This document shows positions 1-7,788 of a DNA stretch of 64,000 nucleotides, one piece after another. The stretch lies in contig NZ_CP043474.1 of the NCBI RefSeq assembly GCF_008329645.1, forward strand, positions 4,774,001-4,838,000. The letters are read 5' to 3'. The stretch is from Mycolicibacterium grossiae (GTDB lineage: Bacteria > Actinomycetota > Actinomycetes > Mycobacteriales > Mycobacteriaceae). Below the pieces are notes generated by a model that was given only the letters and a program-made list of their open reading frames with translations, ran no database searches and was not told where the DNA came from. Every line of letters starts with the position of its first letter. Position 1 is the stretch's first letter. Both the position numbers and the translations under genes were made by a program.

Positions 1-246
1 GTCGCCTCGGCGGCGTACAGCTTCCTGCGCTTCGGCGGCGCTGCGGTCGCCCCGTGGCTGGCCGGCGTTCTCGGCGAGGAGGTCAGCGTGCACCTGCCCT
101 ACTGGGTGGGCGCGGGCGCGGTGCTCCTCGGCGCGGTGGTGCTGTTCGCCGTGCGCCGGCACCTGGCCCACGTCGACGCCGAGGAGGACGCGCTCGACGA
201 GTCCCTCGACGAGGCGACCGCCGTCACCGTCGGCAGCGAGAGCTAG
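1..246 (+). CDS. MFS transporter, C-terminal fragment (cut by window edge)
   Basis: The reading frame is open from base 1 and stops at a TAG ending at 246, giving the last 81 residues of a protein that starts outside the window. It shows a small-residue transmembrane stretch (VASAAYSFLRFGGAAVAPWLAG), a second hydrophobic helix around residues 36-52, then an acidic cytoplasmic tail. This matches the final two helices of a major facilitator superfamily exporter of the drug:H+ antiporter type. The substrate cannot be told from this end. The family call is moderate, the presence of a real gene is secure. Confidence 0.6.
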   Translation, partial: VASAAYSFLRFGGAAVAPWLAGVLGEEVSVHLPYWVGAGAVLLGAVVLFAVRRHLAHVDAEEDALDESLDEATAVTVGSES

Positions 247-253
247 CTCGGCC

Positions 254-982
254 TCAGCTGACCGCGGCGCCGATGAGGTGGCCTACCGCGTAGGTGGCCC
301 CGATCGCCACCGCGCCGAAGGCCAACTGCCGCACCGAGCCCAGCACGACGCCCTTGCGGGTGACGCTCGCCGCGACGCCGCCGGCGAGCAGCAGCCCCAC
401 GCCGCCGCACGCGAGGCCCGCCCACAGCGACCCGAGGCCCAGGAGGTACGGCAGCAGCGGGATCACCGCGCCGACCGCGAACATCAGGAACGACGCCGCG
501 GCCGCGACGTACGGCGACGGCCTCTCGCGCGGATCGATGCCGAGTTCCTGCACCAGGTGGAAGTTCAGCGCGCGGTTCTCGTCGCGGTGGATCTCCTCGG
601 TCGCCCGGCCCGCCGTCTCCGGCGTCATGCCCATGTCGACGAGCATCGCGCGCAGCTCGGCCCGTTCGGCCTTCGGGTGCTTGCGGAACGCGCGTTGCTC
701 CACGCGCACCTCGGCGTCGAGTTGCTCGTTGGCCGTCGTGATCGACGTGTACTCGCCGAGCGCCATCGAGAACGCCCCCGCCAGCAGTCCCGCCACGCCG
801 GACACCAGCACGGTGTGCGGGCTGGCCGTCGCGGCCACGCCGGCGATCAGCGCGGTGTTGCTGACCAGCCCGTCCATGGCGCCGAACGTCGCCGCGCGCA
901 GCCAGCCGCCGGAGACGTCGGCGTGCCGGTGATCGATCTCGTGGGGCAGCCCGTCGAAGCCCAGGGAGTCCGTCATGGGCAT
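254..982 (-). CDS. VIT1/CCC1-family iron or manganese transporter
   Basis: A 242-residue membrane protein of the VIT1/CCC1 family, which moves Fe2+ or Mn2+ across membranes. The N-terminal helix carries the family signature (FGAMDGLVSNTALIAGVA, about residues 33-50). A helix ending in MALGEYTS follows, then a charged cytoplasmic loop (about 88-150) with many Glu residues, the usual metal-binding insertion, and three C-terminal helices. Starts at 982 and 976 are both possible; neither has a strong Shine-Dalgarno sequence. It is divergent from the acyl-CoA oxidase gene, with about 96 bp between. A role in metal efflux or storage is known for the family; the metal used here is unknown. No convincing IdeR box was found upstream. 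Confidence 0.85.
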   Translation of the reverse strand: MPMTDSLGFDGLPHEIDHRHADVSGGWLRAATFGAMDGLVSNTALIAGVAATASPHTVLVSGVAGLLAGAFSMALGEYTSITTANEQLDAEVRVEQRAFRKHPKAERAELRAMLVDMGMTPETAGRATEEIHRDENRALNFHLVQELGIDPRERPSPYVAAAASFLMFAVGAVIPLLPYLLGLGSLWAGLACGGVGLLLAGGVAASVTRKGVVLGSVRQLAFGAVAIGATYAVGHLIGAAVS

Positions 983-1078
983 GATTCAACGCCGCGGCGC
1001 CGCGCAGGTTCCGATGAGGTTGCCCTGGGTTTGCGACATCACAGTTTCCCCAGGCCTCGGTCGGGCTACCGTCTGACC

Positions 1079-3067
1079 ATGACGACCACCGTGTCCACGA
1101 AGAGCACTGCCGATCACCTCCGCGATGCGCTCGACGGGCGCTGGCGGGACGTCAAGAACCGCATGCGCACCGAACTCAGCAGCGATGTCTTCAAGCCGCA
1201 CTACACGCCGAACACCGTCATCGCCCGCACCAAGGTGGGCGAGCAGATGCGGATCATGGCGGCCAAGGGCGCGGCTGAGGACGGCTTCAAGAAGGAGCAC
1301 GGCGGCAACGGCGACGTCGGCGCCGCCGTCACCCAGATCGAGATGCTCGCCATGAGCGACCTGTCGCTGATGGTCAAGGCCGGCGTGCAGTGGGGCCTGT
1401 TCGGCGGCGCCATCGAGAACCTCGGTACCGAACGGCATCACGACGCCTACGTCCGCCCGCTCATCGACCTCGAACTGCTCGGCTGCTTCGCCATGACCGA
1501 GACCGGGCACGGCAGCGACGTGCAGTCGCTGGAGACCACCGCGACGTACGACCCGGATACCCAGGAGTTCGTCATCGACTCCCCCACCCCGACGTCGCGC
1601 AAGGACTACATCGGCGGCGCCGCCGAAACCGCGCGCGTGGCAGCGGTGTTCGCCCAGCTGATCACTCAGGGCGAGGGGCACGGCGTGCACTGCTTCGTGG
1701 TGCCGCTGCGCGACGACGAGGGCAACGACCTGCCCGGCGTCACCACGTCGGACTGCCACTACAAGGGCGGGCTGCCCGGCGTCGACAACGGCCGCATCCA
1801 GTTCGACCAGGTCCGCATCCCGCGGGTCAACCTGCTCAACAAGTACGCCGACGTCGCCGAGGACGGCACCTACAGCTCTCCCATCGAGAACCCCAACCGC
1901 CGATTCTTCACGATGCTCGGCACGCTGATCCGCGGTCGCGTCACGGTCGGCGGCAGCGCGGCGGCCGCCGCCCGCGTCGCCCTGGACATCGCGACCCGGT
2001 ATGCCCTGACGCGCAGGCAGTTCGGTGCACCGGACTCCGACGACGAGATACTGGTGATGGACTACCTGGTGCACCAGCGCCGACTGTTCCCGCTGATCGC
2101 CAAGTCCTACGCGCTGCAGTTCGCGCAGAACGAGCTGGTGGCCAAGTGCCACGAGATGCAGACCGCCGACCACCCGGACGCCGAGGAACAGCGCGAGCTG
2201 GAGTCCCGCGCCGCCGGGCTCAAGGCCGCCAACACCTGGCACGCCACGCGCGCGATCCAGGAGGCCCGCGAAGCGTGCGGCGGCGCAGGCTATCTCGCGG
2301 AGAACCGGTTGATCGCGCTCAAGGCCGACACCGACGTCTTCACCACCTTCGAGGGCGACAACCACGTCCTCACCCAGCTGGTGGCCAAGGAACTGCTGAC
2401 GGCCTACGCCGACGACATCAAGGGCATGAGCCCGGCCCAGTGGGTCCGCTTCGCCGCCAACTTCGCCGGTGAGCGCGTACTCAAGCGGACCGCCGCCCAG
2501 ACGATCATGCAGACCATCCTCGACACCCGCCAGGACAACGAGGAGGAGGGCTCGCTGTTCAACCGCGGCACCCAGGTCCAAATGTTCGAGGACCGCGAGC
2601 AGTACATGCTCGCCTCGGTGGCGCGGCGCCTGCAGGGCAAGTCGAAGGAGATGTCGTCGTTCGAGGCCTTCAACGCCGTGCAGGACCACGTGCTGCATAC
2701 GGCGCAGGCGCACATCGACCGGATCATCCTGGAGGCCTTCGTCGCCGGCATCGACGCCTGCGAGGACGAGGGAGCCCGCGAGATCCTCGGCATGGTGTGC
2801 GACCTGTACGCCCTGTCGGTGATCGAGGAGGACAAGGCCTGGTTCATCGAGCACAAGTTCCTGTCCACCGAGCGGGCCAAGGCCGTCACCCGCGGCATCA
2901 ACGACCGCTGCCGTCGGCTGCGCCCGCACGCCGAGCTGCTCGTCGACGGCTTCGGCGTCCCCGAGTCGCTGCGTTACGCCGAGATGCTGCACCCCGAGCA
3001 CATCCCGGACGCCGACGAGCATCAGGAGCAGGACGCCGTCAGCTCCGGGACCATCGAGCCCAAGTAG
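1079..3067 (+). CDS. Acyl-CoA dehydrogenase/oxidase family protein (acyl-CoA oxidase-like)
   Basis: A 662-residue flavoprotein of the acyl-CoA dehydrogenase superfamily, longer than the usual 380-400-residue dehydrogenases and closer to acyl-CoA oxidases. Seen in order: N-terminal helical part, the FAD-contacting CFAMTETGHGSDV segment (about residue 140), a beta-domain, RRQFGAP (about 320), CGGAGYLAENRL (about 400) and TFEGDN (about 425), where the Glu is in the position of the catalytic base of acyl-CoA oxidases. A further roughly 220-residue helical C-terminus matches the oxidase-type extension. It should introduce the 2,3-double bond in fatty acyl-CoA beta-oxidation. The ATG at 1079 follows a TACCGT-like -10 by 5 nt, so translation may be leaderless. 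Chain-length preference is not readable. Confidence 0.82.
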   Translation: MTTTVSTKSTADHLRDALDGRWRDVKNRMRTELSSDVFKPHYTPNTVIARTKVGEQMRIMAAKGAAEDGFKKEHGGNGDVGAAVTQIEMLAMSDLSLMVKAGVQWGLFGGAIENLGTERHHDAYVRPLIDLELLGCFAMTETGHGSDVQSLETTATYDPDTQEFVIDSPTPTSRKDYIGGAAETARVAAVFAQLITQGEGHGVHCFVVPLRDDEGNDLPGVTTSDCHYKGGLPGVDNGRIQFDQVRIPRVNLLNKYADVAEDGTYSSPIENPNRRFFTMLGTLIRGRVTVGGSAAAAARVALDIATRYALTRRQFGAPDSDDEILVMDYLVHQRRLFPLIAKSYALQFAQNELVAKCHEMQTADHPDAEEQRELESRAAGLKAANTWHATRAIQEAREACGGAGYLAENRLIALKADTDVFTTFEGDNHVLTQLVAKELLTAYADDIKGMSPAQWVRFAANFAGERVLKRTAAQTIMQTILDTRQDNEEEGSLFNRGTQVQMFEDREQYMLASVARRLQGKSKEMSSFEAFNAVQDHVLHTAQAHIDRIILEAFVAGIDACEDEGAREILGMVCDLYALSVIEEDKAWFIEHKFLSTERAKAVTRGINDRCRRLRPHAELLVDGFGVPESLRYAEMLHPEHIPDADEHQEQDAVSSGTIEPK

Positions 3068-3076
3068 CTCTCCCCC

Positions 3077-3138
3077 CGCCGAGACTGCTGTCAGATCGCG
3101 AATTCGGGTCGAACCGTGATCTCACAGCAGTCTCGGCG
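3077..3138. terminator. Long intergenic hairpin between convergent genes
   Basis: Bases 3077-3100 can pair with 3115-3138: a 24-bp stem with one C-C mismatch (3092/3123) and one G-U pair, closed by a 14-nt loop. The outer 15 bp are perfect (arm CGCCGAGACTGCTGT). It sits exactly between the stop of the acyl-CoA oxidase gene (3067) and the stop of the convergent lipoprotein gene (3141), so it probably ends transcription in both directions. There is no U-tract, which is common for mycobacterial terminators. Confidence 0.6.
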
Positions 3139-3140
3139 CA

Positions 3141-3623
3141 TCAGGGGCCGGGGATCGGGTCCAGCGCGTCGAGCCCGCCGTCGCCGGCGCGGAACCGTGC
3201 GGTGCCGATGCCCGTGGGACAGCACGCCTGATCGCCGCCCTGACGCCACTGGTACTGCACGGTGACCGTGTCGGCGCCGGAGTTCACCACCGAGACGTAC
3301 GGCCGCGGCTGCGGCGTCGGCGTGCCCAGCGGCGCCGCGCGGTCGAAGAACAGCACTTGCCCGGGCGCGTCCGGCGCGGTCCCGTCGGCTACCTGCACCC
3401 AGTTCAGCCGGCAATCCGTGGTGTGCCCGCGGCCGACCTCGCGCCACTGCCCGCCCGCGGGCAGCGTGGCGATCTGAGCGGCCACCACGTCGGGACCGGG
3501 CGCGTCGCCCGCGGCGCACGCGGCGGTGCTCTGGGTGGCCTGATTACCGCTCGGTGGACTCCAGCCGCAGCCCGCCACGGCGAGGACGGTCAGGGACACC
3601 AGGAGGGATATACGAGCCCGCAT
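3141..3623 (-). CDS. Putative secreted lipoprotein (LppP/LprE-like)
   Basis: A 160-residue protein with a short basic N-terminus, a hydrophobic stretch and a lipobox LAVAGC, so Cys-19 should be lipidated after signal peptidase II cleavage. The mature part has paired cysteines (CAAG, DCRLNW, QACCPTG) and a beta-rich pattern with TVQYQW. The TVQYQWRQGGDQACC... ending resembles mycobacterial LppP/LprE-type lipoproteins; this family link is from memory and is not certain. It is exported to the cell surface, and the function is unknown. It is followed on the same strand by nothing coupled; tRNA-Asn lies 20 bp upstream of its start codon. Confidence 0.7.
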   Translation of the reverse strand: MRARISLLVSLTVLAVAGCGWSPPSGNQATQSTAACAAGDAPGPDVVAAQIATLPAGGQWREVGRGHTTDCRLNWVQVADGTAPDAPGQVLFFDRAAPLGTPTPQPRPYVSVVNSGADTVTVQYQWRQGGDQACCPTGIGTARFRAGDGGLDALDPIPGP

Positions 3624-3642
3624 GACAGCGAGACTACGGTTG

Positions 3643-3715
3643 CTCCCCCGGATGGACTCGAACCATCAACCGCCCGATTAACAGTCGGGAGCTCTGCCAA
3701 TTGAGCTACAGGGGA
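3643..3715 (-). tRNA. asnT: tRNA-Asn (anticodon GUU)
   Basis: Read on the minus strand this 73-nt segment folds as a full cloverleaf: a 7-bp acceptor stem (TCCCCTG with CGGGGGA), D-arm with GCTCAATTGGCAGAGC, anticodon stem CCCGA/TCGGG flanking loop CTGTTAA with anticodon GTT, and a T-arm with GGTTCGAGTCC. The 3' CCA is not encoded. A tRNA-Asn lies at the same place beside dnaG in M. tuberculosis, which supports the call. Confidence 0.95.
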
Positions 3716-3880
3716 CTACTCGTCGGAGCGCGGTACCCGACCGCGAACCGAGGAATGACTCTAGCGCACACCCGCCCGAACTCCGCCATCGGGCAGGTCA
3801 TCACGCTCGGTGCCACTCCACCGCCCGGCACGAGGCAGGATGGAGACACCACACCGTCGAGGACACCAGGGAGGAGTCCA

Positions 3881-4126
3881 GTGCTCCGCATCGCCGCCGT
3901 CATGGCCGTCGGATACGTCTTGGGCGCCAAGGCCGGCAGGCGCCGCTACGAGCAGATCGCCGGGACCTACCGCGCGGTCACGGAGAGCCCGCGCACGAAG
4001 GCGCTCGTCGACGCAGGGCGCCGCAAGGTGGCCGAACGGGTCTCACCGGACCCGCAGCTGGTGAATCTGACGCCGATCGATGCGACGACGTCGGTGTTGC
4101 GGCCGGAGAGTCCGGCCGACCGCTAG
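3881..4126 (+). CDS. Small conserved mycobacterial protein (Rv2342-like)
   Basis: An 81-residue protein starting at a GTG preceded at good spacing by GGGAGGAG. The N-terminus has one hydrophobic helix (IAAVMAVGYVLGAKAG), followed by a basic amphipathic region RRRYEQIAGTYRAV and a Pro/Asp-rich tail. This looks like a single-pass inner-membrane anchor with a cytoplasmic helix. Its position between tRNA-Asn and dnaG matches Rv2342 of M. tuberculosis. Function is unknown; the GAKAGRRRYEQI motif recurs in small actinobacterial membrane proteins. Confidence 0.75.
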   Translation: MLRIAAVMAVGYVLGAKAGRRRYEQIAGTYRAVTESPRTKALVDAGRRKVAERVSPDPQLVNLTPIDATTSVLRPESPADR

Positions 4127-4130
4127 GGAG

Positions 4131-4150
4131 CGCCGCTCAGCCGAGCGGCG
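4131..4150. terminator. Short GC-rich hairpin between convergent genes
   Basis: CGCCGCTC (4131-4138) and GAGCGGCG (4143-4150) form a perfect 8-bp stem with a 4-nt loop. It lies just after the stop of the Rv2342-like gene and overlaps the last codons of the convergent secreted-protein gene, so it may terminate both. No U-tract is present. Confidence 0.45.
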
Positions 4151-4439
4151 TCGTCCACGTCTGACCGGGCAGCAAGGGGCCGGTCGTGACGCCGATGCCG
4201 CCGCCGGGCAGGCTGCCGGAGTTCGGGCCGTAGACGCCGAAGTCGGGAGTGCCGACGTTGATGCCGTTGCCGTTGGAGTAGCCGGCGCAGACGTTGTCCT
4301 CGAGGTTGCCGATGTGCGAGAGGCACTTCGGCCCCGCGACGGCGGAGTCGACACTGGTCAGCGAGACGGCGAGCGGAGCGGCCACGGCGGCGACGGCGAG
4401 CGCGCCGGCGGCGACGAGACGGGATGCCCGAATGGTCAT
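4137..4439 (-). CDS. Small secreted protein of unknown function
   Basis: The start is placed at the ATG at 4439 because GGAAAGG sits 6-12 nt upstream; a longer frame to 4475 lacks such a site. The 100-residue product begins with a typical Sec signal peptide (basic MTIRASR, hydrophobic core, cleavage near DSAVAG-PKC). The mature part of about 65 residues holds two cysteines (KCLSHIGNLEDNVC) that could form a disulfide and a Gly/Asn/Pro-rich tail ending GQTWTTPLG. No family is recognised with confidence; such small exported proteins are common in mycobacteria. Confidence 0.65.
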   Translation of the reverse strand: MTIRASRLVAAGALAVAAVAAPLAVSLTSVDSAVAGPKCLSHIGNLEDNVCAGYSNGNGINVGTPDFGVYGPNSGSLPGGGIGVTTGPLLPGQTWTTPLG

Positions 4440-4491
4440 GAGATGCCTTTCCAGGGTCGACTGCGCGTTCACCATATCGTGATCACGGCGT

Positions 4492-6432
4492 TCACGCAGT
4501 AAGGTCGTCGCCGCTGGCCTGCTCGATCAGGCTCTTGCGGTACGTCTCGAGCGCGATGAGGTCGCCGTACAGGGCGTGGTACTCGTCGCTCTGGTCGACC
4601 GAGGACATGCGGTGCAGCTTCGACTTCATCTCCGCGATCTGCCTGCCGACCCACACCTCCTGCTGGCGGGCGAGCACCGCCGCGATGTAGCGGGGCAGCC
4701 GCTCGTCGTCGACGACGTTGATCGCCTCGACGCTCAGCTCGTTGACCAGACCGGCCAGTTCGGGCGACGCGACGCGGTCGCGGACCGCCTCGATCCACTC
4801 GGCGCCCGACAATCCGGCCGCCGTCCCGCCGGCCGCTTCGATCGCCGCCCGCACGCCGCGGTAGGCGGGGTGGGCGAAGCTGTCGGCCGCCAGCGCGTCG
4901 AACACCGGCCCCGACAGCACCGGGTACTGCAGTGCCCCCTTGAGCGCCTCGCGCTGCGTCCACAGCGTCGGGTCGCGCGGGTCCGGCCGCGTCACGGGCG
5001 CGGCCGCGGCGCGCGACCGCCCGGTCGCCTCGGCGGGCTGACCGCGACGGCCCGCCGGGCGCCCACCGGAGCGGCCCGCCTCCTCGCGGACCCGCCCGAC
5101 CACCTGACCCACGTCCTCCCAGCCGACCCAGCCGGCGAGCTGGCGGGCGTACTCCTCGCGCAGCGAGGGGTCCTTGATCTGTGCGACCATCGGCACGCAG
5201 CGGCGCAGCGCGGCGACCCGCCCCTCGGCGCTGTCCAGGTCGTACTCGGCCAGAGCGGTGCGAATCGTGAACTCGAACAACGGCGTTCGCCGCGCCACCA
5301 GGTCGCGCAGCGCCACGTCGCCGGACGCCAGCCGCAGGTCGCACGGGTCCATGCCGTCGGCGGCGACGGCGACGAAGGACTGGCCGGCGAGATTCTGCTC
5401 CCCCGCAAACGCCTTGACCGCCGCCGCCCGGCCCGCGGCGTCGCCGTCGAAGACGTAGATGAGTTCACCGCGGAAGAAGTTGTCGTCCATCATGAGCCGC
5501 CGCAGCATCGACAGGTGCTCCTCGCCGAACGCGGTGCCACACGACGCGACCGCCGTGGTCACCCCGGCGAGGTGCATCGCCATGACGTCGGTGTAGCCCT
5601 CCACCACCACCGCCTGGTGCCCGCGGGCGATGTCGCGCTTGGCCAGGTCCAGCCCGAACAGCACGTGCGACTTCTTGTACAGCACGGTCTCGGGCGTGTT
5701 GACGTACTTGGCCTCCATGTGGTCGTCGTCGAAGAGGCGCCGGGCGCCGAAGCCGATGACCTCGCCGGTCGACGCCCGGATCGGCCACAGCAGCCGCCGG
5801 TGGAACCGGTCCATGGGGCCACGCTTGCCCTCCCGCGACAGCCCGGCCGCCTCCAGCTCCTTGAATTCGAAGCCCTTGCGCAGCAGATGCTTCGTCAGCT
5901 GGTCCCAGCCGGACGGGGCGAACCCGCAGCCGAACCGCGCGGCCGCGTCGGCGTCGAAGTTGCGCTCCAGCAGGTACTGCCGGGCCGGGGCGGCCTCCGC
6001 GGAGCGCAGCGCCTCGGCGTAGAACTCCTGGGCGGCGGCGTTGGCGGCCAGCAGCCGCGAGCGGCTGCCGCGGTCGCGCTGCACGTTGGTGGTCGACCCG
6101 CCGGTGTAGGTGACGGTGTAGCCGATCCGGTCGGCCAGCAGCTCCACCGACTCGACGAACGTGACGTGTTCGATCTTCTGCACGAAGGCGTAGACGTCGC
6201 CGCCCTCGCCGCAGCCGAAGCAGTGGAAGTGCCCGTGGTTGGGCCGGACGTGGAACGACGGGGACTTTTCGTCGTGGAACGGGCACAGGCCCTTGAGCGA
6301 GTCGACACCGGCGCGGCGCAGCTGCACGTAGTCGCCGACGACGTCCTCGATGCGGATGCGTTCGCGGATCGCCGCGATGTCGCGGTCGGGGATGCGCCCC
6401 CGGCTGCGCGTCTCGCCCCTGCCCGCCGTCAC
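4492..6432 (-). CDS. dnaG: DNA primase DnaG
   Basis: A 646-residue primase that makes RNA primers for Okazaki fragments and replication restart, normally recruited by DnaB helicase. It has the N-terminal CHC2 zinc finger (CPFHDEKSPSFH...CFGCGEGGD, residues about 45-80), the RNA polymerase core with the TOPRIM motifs VVVEGYTDVMAM (about 270) and YVFDGDAAGRAA (about 320), and a helical C-terminal helicase-binding region after an Ala/Pro-rich linker (about 450-490). Length matches mycobacterial DnaG. It follows dgt on the same strand with a 4-nt gap, so dgt and dnaG are probably cotranscribed. Confidence 0.97.
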   Translation of the reverse strand: MTAGRGETRSRGRIPDRDIAAIRERIRIEDVVGDYVQLRRAGVDSLKGLCPFHDEKSPSFHVRPNHGHFHCFGCGEGGDVYAFVQKIEHVTFVESVELLADRIGYTVTYTGGSTTNVQRDRGSRSRLLAANAAAQEFYAEALRSAEAAPARQYLLERNFDADAAARFGCGFAPSGWDQLTKHLLRKGFEFKELEAAGLSREGKRGPMDRFHRRLLWPIRASTGEVIGFGARRLFDDDHMEAKYVNTPETVLYKKSHVLFGLDLAKRDIARGHQAVVVEGYTDVMAMHLAGVTTAVASCGTAFGEEHLSMLRRLMMDDNFFRGELIYVFDGDAAGRAAAVKAFAGEQNLAGQSFVAVAADGMDPCDLRLASGDVALRDLVARRTPLFEFTIRTALAEYDLDSAEGRVAALRRCVPMVAQIKDPSLREEYARQLAGWVGWEDVGQVVGRVREEAGRSGGRPAGRRGQPAEATGRSRAAAAPVTRPDPRDPTLWTQREALKGALQYPVLSGPVFDALAADSFAHPAYRGVRAAIEAAGGTAAGLSGAEWIEAVRDRVASPELAGLVNELSVEAINVVDDERLPRYIAAVLARQQEVWVGRQIAEMKSKLHRMSSVDQSDEYHALYGDLIALETYRKSLIEQASGDDLTA

Positions 6433-6436
6433 CGGG

Positions 6437-7723
6437 TCAGTCTAGAGGCCGCGGCGAGCGCGCCTCGTGCACGCGTTCGAGCCGCCCCTCGGTGTAGGAC
6501 GCGATCTGGTCGATGACGACCCGCAGCCGGGCGCCGTCGTCGGCGGCCGCGTCGAACTCGGGCGCGAACTGCGGATCCAGGCTGCCCGGCGCCTGCCCCC
6601 ACAGCGACAGCGCCACCTCCTCGATGCGGGTGCGCTGGTCGGCCTGCAGCCGCAGGTGGCCGTGGTCGCTCATGATGAACTGCAGCGCCAGCATCTTGAG
6701 CACCGCGACCTCGGCGCGGACCAGGTCGGGCACCGCAAGGTCGGTGTCGAAACGGCGCAGCGGGCCGTCGCCGGCCACCGCACGGGTCTGGCTGATCGCG
6801 GCGTTGGCGAAACGGCCCACCAGCTCGCTGGTCATCCGCTTGAGCGCGACCGACGCGGTCAGGGTGCCGTCGTATCCAGCGACGTCGGACACCACCGGCA
6901 TCTCCGAGAGCCGCTGCGCCGCGGCCAGCAGGTCGTCGTCGGACAGCGACGGGAACGCCTCGGCACCGAGGCGCGCGAGGGTTGCCGCGGCGTCGGCGTC
7001 GGCCAGCACCCGCAGGTCGATGCGCCCGGAGATCACGCCGTCCTCCACGTCGTGCACGGAGTAGGCGACGTCGTCGGCCCAGTCCATGACCTGCGCCTCC
7101 AGGCACGCCCGTTCGGCGGGCGCGCCGTCGCGCACCCAGTCCGCGGCGGTGCCGTCGTCGCCGGCGAACCCGACGTAGAAGCCGAACTTGCGCCGTTCCC
7201 CGTACCGCGGCCACGGGTACTTCGTCACCGCGTCGAGCGCGGCCCGCGTCAGGTTCAGGCCCGCCGAGCGCCCGTCGGGGTCAAGCACTTTGGGTTCGAG
7301 TCGGGTGAGGATCCGAAAGTTCTGCGCATTGCCCTCGAAGCCGCCGAAGGACTTGGCGATCTCGTTGAGCGCGCGCTCGCCGTTGTGCCCGTAGGGCGGG
7401 TGGCCGATGTCGTGCGCCAGGCCGGCGAGGTCGACGAGGTCGGGGTCGCAGCCGAGGCCGACGGCCATTCCCCGTCCGATCTGCGCGACCTCCAGCGAGT
7501 GCGTCAGCCGGGTGCGGGGCGTCTCGCTCTGGCGCGGGCCGACCACCTGCGTCTTGTCGGCCAGCCGGCGCAGCGCCGCGCAGTGCAGGACGCGGGCGCG
7601 GTCACGGGCGAAGTCGGTGCGGCGCTCGGCGTCGCTGCCCGGCAGGGCGGCACCCTTGGGCGCCTCGACCACCATGCGCTGCCGGTCGAAGTCGTCGTAT
7701 GCGTGTCGCGTCGTGGTGGTCAC
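6437..7723 (-). CDS. dgt: Deoxyguanosinetriphosphate triphosphohydrolase-like protein
   Basis: A 428-residue HD-domain enzyme that cleaves dNTPs to deoxynucleoside and triphosphate and so trims the dNTP pool. The HD metal site is visible as RLTHSLEVAQIGR and HDIGHPPYGHNGE (about residues 75-120), with DWADDVAYSVHDVEDG (about 220) supplying the last Asp. The SAMHD1/Dgt-type C-terminus follows. It lies directly upstream of dnaG (4-nt gap), linking nucleotide supply with replication, and is divergent from the TPM-domain gene. Confidence 0.93.
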   Translation of the reverse strand: MTTTTRHAYDDFDRQRMVVEAPKGAALPGSDAERRTDFARDRARVLHCAALRRLADKTQVVGPRQSETPRTRLTHSLEVAQIGRGMAVGLGCDPDLVDLAGLAHDIGHPPYGHNGERALNEIAKSFGGFEGNAQNFRILTRLEPKVLDPDGRSAGLNLTRAALDAVTKYPWPRYGERRKFGFYVGFAGDDGTAADWVRDGAPAERACLEAQVMDWADDVAYSVHDVEDGVISGRIDLRVLADADAAATLARLGAEAFPSLSDDDLLAAAQRLSEMPVVSDVAGYDGTLTASVALKRMTSELVGRFANAAISQTRAVAGDGPLRRFDTDLAVPDLVRAEVAVLKMLALQFIMSDHGHLRLQADQRTRIEEVALSLWGQAPGSLDPQFAPEFDAAADDGARLRVVIDQIASYTEGRLERVHEARSPRPLD

Positions 7724-7788
7724 CGCCGAACAGTCTGCCAGGAGCGATCATGGCCGGGCGTCGGCCGGTGGCCATTAGATTGGCGGCC

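Noticed and set aside
278..1078. Long frame upstream of the acyl-CoA oxidase start
   Set aside because: It is antisense to the VIT transporter and has shadow composition; the conserved protein begins at ATG 1079.
983..1078. Possible IdeR box upstream of the VIT transporter (TGAGGTTGCCCTGGGT region)
   Set aside because: Only about half of the 19 consensus positions match and the second half-site is missing.
4576..6516. 646-codon plus-strand frame opposite dnaG
   Set aside because: Composition is rich in Arg, His and Gly with no recognisable domain; it mirrors dnaG codon by codon.
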